From: Hippophae tibetana
Taxonomy: Eukaryota; Streptophyta; Magnoliopsida; Rosales; Elaeagnaceae
Length of the DNA stretch: 64,000 bases
NCBI GenBank assembly: GCA_037013495.1
Contig: CM072803.1
Coordinates: forward strand, 55,379,627 to 55,443,626
Reading direction: 5' to 3'
The notes beneath the pieces were generated by a model. It made no database searches. It was given only the letters and a program-made list of their open reading frames with translations, and was not told the DNA's origin. This document shows positions 10,601 to 23,534 of this stretch, one piece after another (positions within the stretch are counted from its first letter, which is position 1; every line of letters begins with the position of its first letter). The translations under genes and the position numbers were made by a program.

Positions 10601-13600
10601 GATGCAAAACTATTTAAATTTGAAATTTTGTTCATTATTCTAAATAAGAGATCAATAATTCTCATTTTCGACTCATTTTTTACATCAATATTCTTAACTT
10701 GTTTATAAGTTATTGTGGTTTTTTTGGATGGCATCGTAATGAATTTGCCTTTAGTTGTCCCCTTCTCCCTAGAAATCTAGGTTTCAAACCTATTCTAAGA
10801 GTAAGAGTTAGTGAAATATGATGCTACATATTACGCTCATCCACAATAGCAATTTTTATAGCTAGGTAACAAAAAGTTTACAAATGATGTCTGAAACAAC
10901 CTCTATCCATCAACATTTTTCATTTGGAAGGGAGGTAATATAATTTGCATGAATTTGCCTGTGCGGGGAATTAGGATTTACAAAGGAAAGAAAATAATCA
11001 TAGATCATGAGGAAAAATCAATAAGGGGAAAATAAAACATAATCATTTTCTCATATCTATATTATAAAAGAATGTTGTCGAAATAAATACTACGCGTTTT
11101 ATTTCCTAATAATTATGATATATTTAAATGAAATTATTCGTCTTATGATGCAAAACTATTTAAATTTGAAATTTTGTTCATTATTCTAAATAAGAGATCA
11201 ATAATTCTCATTTTCGACTCATTTTTGACATCAATATTATTAACTTATTTATAAGTTATTGTGGTTTTTTTGGATGGCATCGTAATGAATTTGCCTTTGG
11301 TTGTCCCTTTCTCCCTAGAAATCTAGGTTTCAAACCCATTCTAAGAGTAAGAGTTAGTGAAATATGATGCTACATATTACGCTCGTCCACAATAGCAATT
11401 TTTCTATCTAGGTAACAAAAGGTTTACAAATGATGTCTGAAACAACCTTTATCCATCAACATTTTTCATTTGGAAGAGAGGTAATATAATTTGCATGAAT
11501 TTGCCTGTGCGGGGAATTAGGACTTACAAAGGAAAGAAAATAATCATAGATCATGAGGAAAAATCAATAAGGGGATAATAATATATAATCATTTTCTCAT
11601 ATCTATATTATAAAAGAAAGTTGGCAAAATAAATACTACGCGTTTTATTTCCTAATAATTATGATATATTTAAGTGAAATTATTACGTCTTATGATGCAA
11701 AACTATTTAAATTTGAAATTTTGTTCATTATTCTAAATAAGAGATCAATAATTCTCATTTTCGACTCATTTTTGACATCAATATTATTAACTTATTTATA
11801 AGTTATTTGGTTTTTTTGGATGGCATCGTAATGAATTTGCCTTTGGTTGTCCCTTTCTCCCTAGAAATCTAGGTTTCAAACCCATTCTAAGAGTAAGAGT
11901 TAGTGAAATATGGAGCTACATATTACGCTCGTCCACAATAGCAATTTTTCTATCTAGGTAACAAAAGGTTTACAAATGATGTCTGAAACAACCTCTATCC
12001 ATCAACATTTTTCATTTGGAAGAGAGGTAATATAATTTGCATGAATTTGCCTGTGCGGGGAATTAGGACTTACAAAGGAAAGAAAATAATCATAGATCAC
12101 GAGGAAAAATCAATAAGGGGAAAATAAAACATAATCGTTTTCTCATATCTATATTATAAAAGAAAGTTGTCGAAATAAATACTACGCGTTTTATTTCCTA
12201 ATAATTATGATATGTATTTAAGTGAAATTATTACGTCTTATGATGCAAAACTATATAAATTTGAAATTTTGTTCATTATTCTAAATAAGAGATCAATAAT
12301 TCTCATTTTCGACTCATTTTTGACATCAATATTCTTAACTTATTTATAAGTTATTGTGGTTTTTTTGGATGGCATCGTAATGAACTTGCCTTTGGTTGTC
12401 CCTTTCTCCCTAGAAATCTAGGTTTCAAACCCATTCTAAGAGTAAGAGTTAGTGAAATATGATGCTACATATTACGCTCGTCCACAATAGCAATTTTTCT
12501 AGCTAGGTAACAAAAAGTTGACAAATGATGTCTGAAACAACCTCTATCCATCAACATTTTTCATTTGGAAGAGAGGTAATATAATTTGCATGAATTTGCC
12601 TGTGCGGGGAATTAGGACTTACAAAGGAAAAAAATAATCAGAGATCATGAGAGAAAATCAATAAGGGGATAATAATACATAATCATTTTCTCATATCTAT
12701 ATTATAAAAGAAAGTTGGCAAAATAAATACTACGCATTTTACTTCCTAATAATTATGATATATTTAAATGAAATTATTCGTCTTATGATGCAAAACTATT
12801 TAAATTTGAAATTTTGTTCATTATTCTAAATAAGAGATCAATAATTCTCATTTTCGACTCATTTTTTACATCAATATTCTTAACTTATTTATAAGTTATT
12901 TTCGTTTTTTTGGATGGCATCGTAATGAATTTGCCTTTAGTTGTCCCCTTCTCCCTAGAAATCTAGGTTTCAAACCTATTCTAAGAGTAAGAGTTAGTGA
13001 AATATGATGCTACATATTACGCTCATCCATAATAGCAATTTTTATAGCTAGGTAACAAAAGGTTTACAAATGATGTATGAAACAACCTCTATCCATCAAC
13101 ATTTTTCATTTGGAAGGGAGGTAATATAATTTGCATGAATTTGCCTGTGCGGGGAATTAGAATTTACAAAGGAAAGAAAATAATCATAGATCATGAGGAA
13201 AAATCAATAAGGGGAAAATAAAACATAATCATTTTCTCATATCTATATTATAAAAGAAAGTTGTCGAAATAAATACTACGCGTTTTATTTCCTAATAATT
13301 ATGATATATTTAAATGAAATTATTCGTCTTATGATGCAAAACTATTTAAATTTGAAATTTTGTTCATTATTCTAAATAAGAGATCAATAATTCTCATTTT
13401 CGACTCATTTTTGACATCAATATTATTAACTTATTTATAAGTTATTGTGGTTTTTTTGGATGGCATCGTAATGAATTTGCCTTTGGTTGTCCCTTTCTCC
13501 CTAGAAATCTAGGTTTCAAACCCATTCTAAGAGTAAAAGTTAGTGAAATATGATGCTACATATTACGCTCGTCCACAATAGCAATTTTTCTAGCTAGGTA

Positions 13601-14224
13601 ACAAAAAGTTTACAAATGATGTCTGAAACAACCTCTATCCATCAACATTTTTCATTTGGAAGAGAGGTAATATAATTTGCATGAATTTGCCTGTGCGGGG
13701 AATTAGGACTTACAAAGGAAAGAAAATAATCATAGATCATGAGGAAAAATCAATAAGGGGATAATAATATATAATCATTTTCTCATATCTATATTATAAA
13801 AGAAAGTTGGCAAAATAAATACTACGCGTTTTATTTCCTAATAATTATGATATATTTAAGTGAAATTATTACGTCTTATGATGCAAAACTATTTAAATTT
13901 GAAATTTTGTTCATTATTCTAAATAAGAGATCAATAATTCTCATTTTCGACTCATTTTTGACATCAATATTATTAATTTATTTATAAGTTATTGTGGTTT
14001 TTTTGGATGGCATCGTAATGAATTTGCTTTTGGTTGTCCTTTTCTCCCTTGAAATCTAGGTTTCAAACCCATTCTAAGAGTAAGAGTTAGTGAAATATGA
14101 TGCTACATATTACGCTCGTCCACAATAGCAATTTTTCTATCTAGGTAACAAAAGGTTTACAAATGATGTCTGAAACAACCTCTATCCATCAACATTTTTC
14201 ATTTGGAAGAGAGGTAATATAATT
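7667..14224 (+). repeat. Tetramer-based HOR, three units (monomers 15-26)
   Basis: Copies start at 7667, 8212, 8758, 9305, 9854, 10401, 10946, 11492, 12038, 12587, 13132 and 13678. The order is: a copy with CAGAGATCATGAGAG and CGTTTTACTTCC (15, 20, 24; 545 bp); then a type C copy with AAAATAAAAC (16, 21, 25; 546 bp); then a copy with GGATAATAATATATAATC (17, 22, 26); then a type A copy with GATCACGAGG and GAACTTGCC (18, 23; 549 bp). Copy 19 is an extra monomer, so unit spacings are 2734 bp (15 to 20) and 2186 bp (20 to 24). Copy 22 has a one-base loss at GTTATTTGG and the variant ATATGGAGC. Confidence 0.82.
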
Positions 14225-17200
14225 TGCATGAATTTGCCTGTGCGGGGAATTAGGACTTACAAAGGAAAGAAAATAATCATAGATCATGAGGAAAAATCAA
14301 TAAGGGGATAATAATATATAATCATTTTCTCATATCTATATTATAAAAGAAAGTTGGCAAAATAAATACTACGCGTTTTATTTCCTAATAATTATGATAT
14401 ATTTAAGTGAAATTATTACGTCTTATGATGCAAAACTATTTAAATTTGAAATTTTGTTCATTATTCTAAATAAGAGATCAATAATTCTCATTTTCGACTC
14501 ATTTTTGACATCAATATTATTAACTTATTTATAAGTTATTGTGGTTTTTTTGGATGGCATCGTAATGAACTTGCCTTTGGTTGTCCCTTTCTCCCTAGAA
14601 ATCTAGGTTTCAAACCCATTCTAAGAGTAAGAGTTAGTGAAATATGATGCTACATATTACGCTCGTCCACAATAGCAATTTTTCTATCTAGGTAACAAAA
14701 GGTTTACAAATGATGTCTGAAACAACCTCTATCTATCAACATTTTTCATTTGGAAGAGAGGTAATATAATTTGCATGAATTTGCCTGTGCGGGGAATTAG
14801 GACTTACAAAGGAAAGAAAATAATCATAGATCATGAGGAAAAATCAATAAGGGGAAAATAAAACATAATCATTTTCTCATATCTATATTATAAAAGAAAG
14901 TTGTCGAAATAAATACTACGCGTTTTATTTCCTAATAATTATGATATGTATTTAAGTGAAATTATTACGTCTTATGATGCAAAACTATTTAAATTTGAAA
15001 TTTTGTTCATTATTCTAAATAAGAGATCAATAATTCTCATTTTCGACTCATTTTTGACATCAATATTCTTAACTTATTTATAAGTTATTGTGGTTTTTTT
15101 GGATGGCATCGTAATGAACTTGCCTTTGGTTGTCCCTTTCTCCCTAGAAATCTAGGTTTCAAACCCATTCTAAGAGTAAGAGTTAGTGAAATATGGTGCT
15201 ACATATTACGCTCGTCCACAATAGCAATTTTTCTAGCTAGGTAACAAAAAGTTTACAAATGATGTCTGAAACAACCTCTATCCATCAACATTTTTCATTT
15301 GGAAGAGAGGTAATATAATTTGCATGAATTTGCCTGTGCGGGGAATTAGGACTTACAAAGGAAAAAAATAATCAGAGATCATGAGAGAAAATCAATAAGG
15401 GGATAATAAACCATAATCATTTTCTCATATCTATATTATAAAAGAAAGTTGTCGAAATAAATACTACGCGTTTTACTTCCTAATAATTATGATATATTTA
15501 AATGAAATTATTCGTCTTATGATGCAAAACTATTTAAATTTGAAATTTTGTTCATTATTCTAAATAAGAGATCAATAATACTCATTTTCGACTCATTTTT
15601 GACATCAATATTCTTAACTTATTTATAAGTTATTGTGGTTTTTTTGGATGGCATCGTAATGAATTTGCCTTTGGTTGTCCCTTTCTCCCTTGAAATCTAG
15701 GTTTCAAACCCATTCTAAGAGTAAGAGTTAGTGAAATATGATGCTACATATTACGCTCGTCCACAATAGCAATTTTTCTATCTAGGTAACAAAAGGTTTA
15801 CAAATGATGTCTGAAACAACCTCTATCCATCAACATTTTTCATTTGGAAGAGAGGTAATATAATTTGCATGAATTTGCCTGTGCGGGGAATTAGGACTTA
15901 CAAAGGAAAGAAAATAATCATAGATCATGAGGAAAAATCAATAAGGGGATAATAATATATAATCATTTTCTCATATCTATATTATAAAAGAAAGTTGGCA
16001 AAATAAATACTACGCGTTTTATTTCCTAATAATTATGATATATTTAAGTGAAATTATTACGTCTTATGATGCAAAACTATTTAAATTTGAAATTTTGTTC
16101 ATTATTCTAAATAAGAGATCAATAATTCTCATTTTCGACTCATTTTTGACATCAATATTATTAACTTATTTATAAGTTATTGTGGTTTTTTTGGATGGCA
16201 TCGTAATGAACTTGCCTTTGGTTGTCCCTTTCTCCCTAGAAATCTAGGTTTCAAACCCATTCTAAGAGTAAGAGTTAGTGAAATATGATGCTACATATTA
16301 CGCTCGTCCACAATAGCAATTTTTCTATCTAGGTAACAAAAGGTTTACAAATGATGTCTGAAACAACCTCTATCCATCAACATTTTTCATTTGGAAGAGA
16401 GGTAATATAATTTGCATGAATTTGCCTGTGCGGGGAATTAGGACTTACAAAGGAAAGAAAATAATCATAGATCATGAGGAAAAATCAATAAGGGGAAAAT
16501 AAAACATAATCATTTTCTCATATCTATATTATAAAAGAAAGTTGTCGAAATAAATACTACGCGTTTTATTTCCTAATAATTATGATATGTATTTAAGTGA
16601 AATTATTACGTCTTATGATGCAAAACTATTTAAATTTGAAATTTTGTTCATTATTCTAAATAAGAGATCAATAATTCTCATTTTCGACTCATTTTTGACA
16701 TCAATATTCTTAACTTATTTATAAGTTATTGTGGTTTTTTTGGATGGCATCGTAATGAACTTGCCTTTGGTTGTCCCTTTCTCCCTAGAAATCTAGGTTT
16801 CAAACCCATTCTAAGAGTAAGAGTTAGTGAAATATGATGCTACATATTACGCTCGTCCACAATAGCAATTTTTCTAGCTAGGTAACAAAAAGTTTACAAA
16901 TGATGTCTGAAACAACCTCTATCCATCAACATTTTTCATTTGGAAGAGAGGTAATATAATTTGCATGAATTTGCCTGTGCGGGGAATTAGGACTTACAAA
17001 GGAAAAAAATAATCAGAGATCATGAGAGAAAATCAATAAGGGGATAATAAACCATAATCATTTTCTCATATCTATATTATAAAAGAAAGTTGTCGAAATA
17101 AATACTACGCGTTTTACTTCCTAATAATTATGATATATTTAAATGAAATTATTCGTCTTATGATGCAAAACTATTTAAATTTGAAATTTTGTTCATTATT

Positions 17201-17506
17201 CTAAATAAGAGATCAATAATACTCATTTTCGACTCATTTTTGACATCAATATTCTTAACTTATTTATAAGTTATTGTGGTTTTTTTGGATGGCATCGTAA
17301 TGAATTTGCCTTTGGTTGTCCCTTTCTCCCTAGAAATCTAGGTTTCAAACCCATTCTAAGAGTAAGAGTTAGTGAAATATGATGCTACGTATTACGCTCA
17401 TCCACAATAGCAATTTTTCTAGCTAGGTAACAAAAAGTTTACAAATGATGTCTGAAACAACCTCTATCCATCAACATTTTTCATTTGGAAGGGAGGTAAT
17501 ATAATT
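14225..17506 (+). repeat. Trimer HOR, two units of exactly 1641 bp (monomers 27-29, 30-32)
   Basis: Copies start at 14225, 14772, 15321, 15866, 16413 and 16962, with lengths 547, 549, 545 repeated. Copies 27 and 30 are type B with GAACTTGCC. Copies 28 and 31 are type A with GAACTTGCC. Copies 29 and 32 share GAGAGAAAA, GGATAATAAACCATAATC, CGTTTTACTTCC and AATAATACTCATT, a combination I see nowhere else. Visible differences between units are few, for example CCCTTGAAAT in 29 against CCCTAGAAAT in 32. The tail variant TCTATCTAGG is last seen in copy 30. Confidence 0.88.
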
Positions 17507-19697
17507 TGCATGAATTTGCCTGTGCGGGGAATTAGGATTTACAAAGGAAAGAAAATAATCATAGATCATGAGGAAAAATCAATAAGGGGAAAATAAAACA
17601 TAATTATTTTCTCATATCTATATCATAAAAGAAAGTTGTCGAAATAAATACTACGCGTTTTATTTCCTAATAATTATGATATGTATTTAAGTGAAATTAT
17701 TACGTCTTATGATGCAAATCTATTCAAATTTGAAATTTTGTTCATTATTCTAAATAAGAGATCAATAATTCTCATTTTCGACTCATTTTTGACATCAATA
17801 TTCTCAACTTATTTATAAGTTATTTTGGTTGTTTTGGATGGGATCGTAATGAATTTGCCTTTGGTTGTCCCTTTCTCCCTAGAAATCTAGGTTTCAAACC
17901 CATTCTAAGAGTAAGAGTTAGTGAAATATGATGCTACATATTACGGTCATCCACAATAGCAATTTTTTAGCTAGGTAACAAAAGGGTTACAAATGATGTC
18001 TGAAACAACCTCTATCCATCAACATTTTTCATTTGGAAGGGAGTTAATATAATTTGCATGAATTTTCCTGTGCGGGGAATTAGGACTTACAAAGGAAAAA
18101 AAATAATCATAGATCATGAGGAAAAATCAATAAGGGGATAATAATACATAATCATTTTCTCATATCTATATTATAAAAGAAAGTTGTCGAAATAAATACT
18201 ACGCGTTTTATTTCCTAATAATTATGATATGTATTTAAGTGAAATTATTACGTCTTATGATGCAAAACTATTTAAATTTGAAATTTTGTTCATTATTCTA
18301 AATAAGAGATCAATAATTCTCATTTTCGACTCATTTTTGACATCAATATTCTTAACTTATTTATAAGTTATTGTGGTTTTTTTGGATGGCATCGTAATGA
18401 ATTTGCCTTTGGTTGTCCCTTTCTCCCTAGAAATCTAGGTTTCAAACCCATTCTAAGAGTAAGAGTTAGTGAAATATGATGCTACATATTACGCTAATCC
18501 ACAATAGCAATTTTTCTAGCTAGGTAACAAAAGGTTTACAAATGATGTCTGAAACAACCTCTATCCATCAACATTTTTCATTTGGAAGAGAGGTAATATA
18601 ATTTGCATGAATTTGCCTATGCGGGGAATTAGGACTTACAAAGGAAAGAAAATAATCATAGATCGTGGGGAAAATCAATAAGGGGATAATAATACATAAT
18701 CATTTTCTCATATCTATATTATAAAAGAAAGTTGTCGAAATAAATACTACGCGTTTTATTTCCTAATAATTATGATATGTATTTAAGTGAAATTATTACG
18801 TCTTATGATGCAAAACTATTTAAATTTGAAATTTTGTTCATTATTCTAAATAAGAGATCAATAATTCTCATTTTCGACTCATTTTTGACATCAATATTCT
18901 TAACTTATTTATAAGTTATTGTGGTTTTTTTGCATGGCATCGTAATGAATTTGCCTTTGGTTGTCCCTCTCTCCCTTGAAATCTAGGTTTCAAACCCATT
19001 CTAAGAGTAAGAGTTAGTGAAATATGATCCTACATATTACGCTCGTCCACAATAGCAATTTTTCTAGCTAGGTAACAAAAAGTTTACAAATGATGTCTGA
19101 AACAACCTCTATCCATCAACATTTTTCATTTGGAAGAGAGTTAATATAATTTGCATGAATTTTCCTGTGCGGGGAATTAGGACTTACAAAGGAAAGAAAA
19201 TAATCATAGATCATGAGGGAAAATCAATAAGGGGATAATAATACATAATCATTTCTCATATCTATATTATAAAAGAAAGTTGCCAAAATAAATACTACGC
19301 GTTTTATTTCCTAATAATTATGATATATTTAAGTGAAATTATTACGTCTTATGATACAAAACTATTTAAATTTGAAATTTTGTTCATTATTCTAAATAAG
19401 AGATCAATAATTCTCATTTTCGACTCATTTTTGACATCAATATTCTTAACTTATTTATAAGTTATTGTGGTTTTTTTGGATGGCATCGTAATGAATTTGC
19501 CTTTGGTTGTCCCTTTCTCCCTAGAAATCTAGGTTTCAAACCCATTCTAAGAGTAAGAGTTAGTGAAATATGATGCTACATATTACGCTCATCCGCAGTA
19601 GCAATTTTTCTAGTTAGGTAACAAAAAGTTTACAAATGATGTCTGAAACAACCTCTATCCATCAAAAATTTTCATTTGGAAGGGAGGTAAAATAATT
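17507..19697 (+). repeat. Tetramer block, first of a set recurring every 11 monomers (monomers 33-36)
   Basis: Copies start at 17507, 18055, 18604 and 19152 (548, 549, 548, 546 bp). Copy 33 carries CAAATCTATTCAAATTTG, ATTCTCAACTTAT, GTTTTGGATGGG and TTACGGTCATCC. Copy 34 has ATTTTCCTGTGCGG. Copy 35 has GATCGTGGGG and TTTTTTTGCATGGC. Copy 36 has GTTGCCAAAAT and a CCGCAGTAG tail. The same four-copy order returns at 23535 and 29553, spaced 6028 and 6018 bp, which is 11 monomers each time. The tail variant GGAAGAGAG, frequent to the left, is last seen in copy 35. Confidence 0.8.
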
Positions 19698-22438
19698 TGC
19701 ATGAATTTGCCTGTGCGGGGAATTAGGACTTACAAAGGGAAAAAAATAATCATAGATCATGAGGAAAAATCAATAAGGGGAAAATAAAACATAATTATTT
19801 TCTCATATCTATATCATAAAAGAAAGTTGTCGAAATAAATACTACGTGTTTTATTTCCTAATAATTATGATATGTATTTAAGTGAAATTATTACGTCTTA
19901 TGATGCAAATCTATTCAAATTTGAAATTTTGTTCATTATTCTAAATAAGAGATCAATAATTCTCATTTTCGACTCATTTTTGACATCCACATTCTTAACT
20001 TATTTATAAGTTATTGTGGTTTTTTTGGATGGCATCGTAATGAATTTGCCTTTGGTTGTCCCTTTCTCCCTAGAAATCTAGGTTTCAAACCCATTCTATG
20101 AGTAAGAGTTAGTGAAATATGATGCTACGTATTACGCTCATCCACAATAGCAATTTTTCTAGCTAGGTAACAAAAAGTTTACAAATGATGTCTGAAACAA
20201 CCTCTATCTATCAACATTTTTCATTTGGAAGGGAGGTAATATAATTTGCATGAATTTTCCTGTGCGGGGAATTAGGACTTACAAAGGAAAGAAAATAATC
20301 ATAGATCATGAGGAAAATTCAATAAGGGGATAATAATACATAATCATTTTCTCATATCTATATTATAAAAGAAAGTTGGCAAAATAAATACTACGCATTT
20401 TATTTCCTAATAATTATGATATATTTAAGTGAAATTATTACATCTTATGATGCAAAACTATTTAAATTTGAAATTTTATTCATTATTCTAAATAAGAGAT
20501 CAATAATTCTCATTTTCGACTCATTTTTTACATCAATATTCTTAACTTATTTATAAGTTATTGTGGTTGTTTTGGATGGGATCGTAATGAATTTGCCTTT
20601 GGTTGTCCCTTTCTCCCTAGAAATCTAGGTTTCAAACCCATTCTAAGAGTAAGAGTTAGTGAAATATGATGCTACATATTACGCTCATCCACAGTAGCAA
20701 TTTTTCTAGTTAGGTAACAAAAAGTTTACAAATGATGTCTGAAACAACCTCTATCCATCAAAATTTTTCATTTGGAAGGGAGGTAAAATAATTTGCATGA
20801 ATTTGCCTGTGCGGGGAATTAGGACTTACAAAGGGAAAAAAATAATCATAGATCATGAGGAAAAATCAATAAGGGGAAAATAAAACATAATTATTTTCTC
20901 ATATCTATATCATAAAAGAAAGTTGTCGAAATAAATACTACGTGTTTTATTTCCTAATAATTATGATATGTATTTAAGTGAAATTATTACGTCTTATGAT
21001 GCAAATCTATTCAAATTTGAAATTTTGTTCATTATTCTAAATAAGAGATCAATAATTCTCATTTTCGACTCATTTTTGACATCCACATTCTTAACTTATT
21101 TATAAGTTATTGTGGTTTTTTTGGATGGCATCGTAATGAATTTGCCTTTGGTTGTCCCTTTCTCCCTAGAAATCTAGGTTTCAAACCCATTCTATGAGTA
21201 AGAGTTAGTGAAATATGATGCTACGTATTACGCTCATCCACAATAGCAATTTTTCTAGCTAGGTAACAAAAAGTTTACAAATGATGTCTGAAACAACCTC
21301 TATCTATCAACATTTTTCATTTGGAAGGGAGGTAATATAATTTGCATGAATTTTCCTGTGCGGGGAATTAGGACTTACAAAGGAAAGAAAATAATCATAG
21401 ATCATGAGGAAAATTCAATAAGGGGATAATAATACATAATCATTTTCTCATATCTATATTATAAAAGAAAGTTGGCAAAATAAATACTACGCATTTTATT
21501 TCCTAATAATTATGATATATTTAAGTGAAATTATTACATCTTATGATGCAAAACTATTTAAATTTGAAATTTTATTCATTATTCTAAATAAGAGATCAAT
21601 AATTCTCATTTTCGACTCATTTTTTACATCAATATTCTTAACTTATTTATAAGTTATTGTGGTTGTTTTGGATGGGATCGTAATGAATTTGCCTTTGGTT
21701 GTCCCTTTCTCCCTAGAAATCTAGGTTTCAAACCCATTCTAAGAGTAAGAGTTAGTGAAATATGATGCTACATATTACGCTCATCCACAGTAGCAATTTT
21801 TCTAGTTAGGTAACAAAAAGTTTACAAATGATGTCTGAAACAACCTCTATCCATCAAAATTTTTCATTTGGAAGGGAGGTAAAATAATTTGCATGAATTT
21901 GCCTGTGCGGGGAATTAGGACTTACAAAGGGAAAAAAATAATCATAGATCATGAGGAAAAATCAATAAGGGGAACATAAAACATAATTATTTTCTCATAT
22001 CTATATCATAAAAGAAAGTTGTCGAAATAAATACTACGTGTTTTATTTCCTAATAATTATGATATGTATTTAAGTGAAATTATTACGTCTTATGATGCAA
22101 ATCTATTCAAATTTGAAATTTTGTTCATTATTCTAAATAAGAGATCAATAATTCTCATTTTCGACTCATTTTTGACATCCACATTCTTAACTTATTTATA
22201 AGTTATTGTGGTTTTTTTGGATGGCATCGTAATGAATTTGCCTTTGGTTGTCCCTTTCTCCCTAGAAATCTAGGTTTCAAACCCATTCTATGAGTAAGAG
22301 TTAGTGAAATATGATGCTACGTATTACGCTCATCCACAATAGCAATTTTTCTAGCTAGGTAACAAAAAGTTTACAAATGATGTCTGAAACAACCTCTATC
22401 CATCAACATTTTTCATTTGGAAGGGAGTTAATATAATT
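19698..22438 (+). repeat. Dimer HOR, period 1096 bp, 2.5 units (monomers 37-41)
   Basis: Copies start at 19698, 20247, 20794, 21343 and 21890 (549, 547, 549, 547, 549 bp). Odd copies 37, 39 and 41 share ACTACGTGTTTT (loss of the MluI site), GACATCCACATTC and ATTCTATGAGTAAG. Even copies 38 and 40 share GAAAATTCAATAAGG, ACGCATTTT, TTACATCTTATG, TTTTATTCATT, ACAGTAGC and TCTAGTTAGG. I see no difference between 37 and 39 or between 38 and 40 by eye; copy 41 differs at GGAACATAAAAC. This is among the most homogeneous stretches of the window and so likely a recent duplication, or possibly an assembly duplicate. Confidence 0.9.
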
Positions 22439-23534
22439 TGCATGAATTTGCCTGTGCGGGGAATTAGGACTTACAAAGGGAAGAAAATAATCATAGATCA
22501 TGAGGAAAAATCAATAAGGGGAAAATAAAACATAATCATTTTCTCATATCTATATCATAAAAGAAAGTTGTCGAAATAAATACTACGCGTTTTATTTCCT
22601 AATAATTATGATATATTTAAGTGAAATTATTACGTCTTATGATGCAAAACTATTTAAATTTGAAATTTTGTTCATTATTCTAAATAAGAGATAAATAATT
22701 CTCATTTTCGACTCATTTTTGACATCAATATTCTTAACTTATTTATAAGTTATTGTGGTTGTTTTGGATGGGATCGTAATGAATTTGCCTTTGGTTGTCC
22801 CTTTCTCCCTAGAAATCTAGGTTTCAAACCCATTCTAAGAGGAAGAGTTAGTGAAATATGATGCTACATATTACGCTCATCCACAATAGCAATTTTTCTA
22901 GCTAGGTAACAAAAAGTTTACAAATGATGTCTGAAACAACCTCTATCCATCAACATTTTTCATTTGGAAGGGAGGTAAAATAATTTGCATGAATTTGCCT
23001 GTGCGGGGAATTAGGACTTACAAAGGAAAAAAAATAATCATAGATCATGAGGAAAAATCAATAAGGGGATAATAATACATAATTATTTTCTCATATCTAT
23101 ATCATAAAAGAAAGTTGTCGAAATAAATACTACGCGTTTTATTTCCTAATAATTATGATATGTATTTAAGTGAAATTATTACGTCTTATGATGCAAATCT
23201 ATTCAAATTTGAAATTTTGTTCATTATTCTAAATAAGAGATCAATAATTCTCATTTTCGACTCATTTTTGACATCAACATTCTTAACTTATTTATAAGTT
23301 ATTGTGGTTTTTTTGGATGGCATCGTAATGAATTTGCCTTTGGTTGTCCCTTTCTCCCTAGAAATCTAGGTTTCAAACCCATTCTATGAGTAAGAGTTAG
23401 TGAAATATGATGCTACGTATTACGCTCATCCACAATAGCAATTTTTCTAGCTAGGTAACAAAAAGTTTACAAATGATGTCTGAAACAACCTCTATCCATC
23501 AACATTTTTTATTTGGAAGGGAGTTAATATAATT
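22439..23534 (+). repeat. Monomers 42-43, unit related to the preceding dimer
   Basis: Copies start at 22439 and 22986 (547 and 549 bp). Copy 42 has GTTGTTTTGGATGGG and ATTCTAAGAGGAAGAG; the GGAAGAG change returns much later in copies 71, 73, 108, 111 and 114. Copy 43 keeps CAAATCTATTC and ATTCTATGAGTAAG of the 37/39/41 type but has the ordinary ACGCGTTTT and GACATCAACATTC, so it looks like a diverged or ancestral form of that type. Confidence 0.8.
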
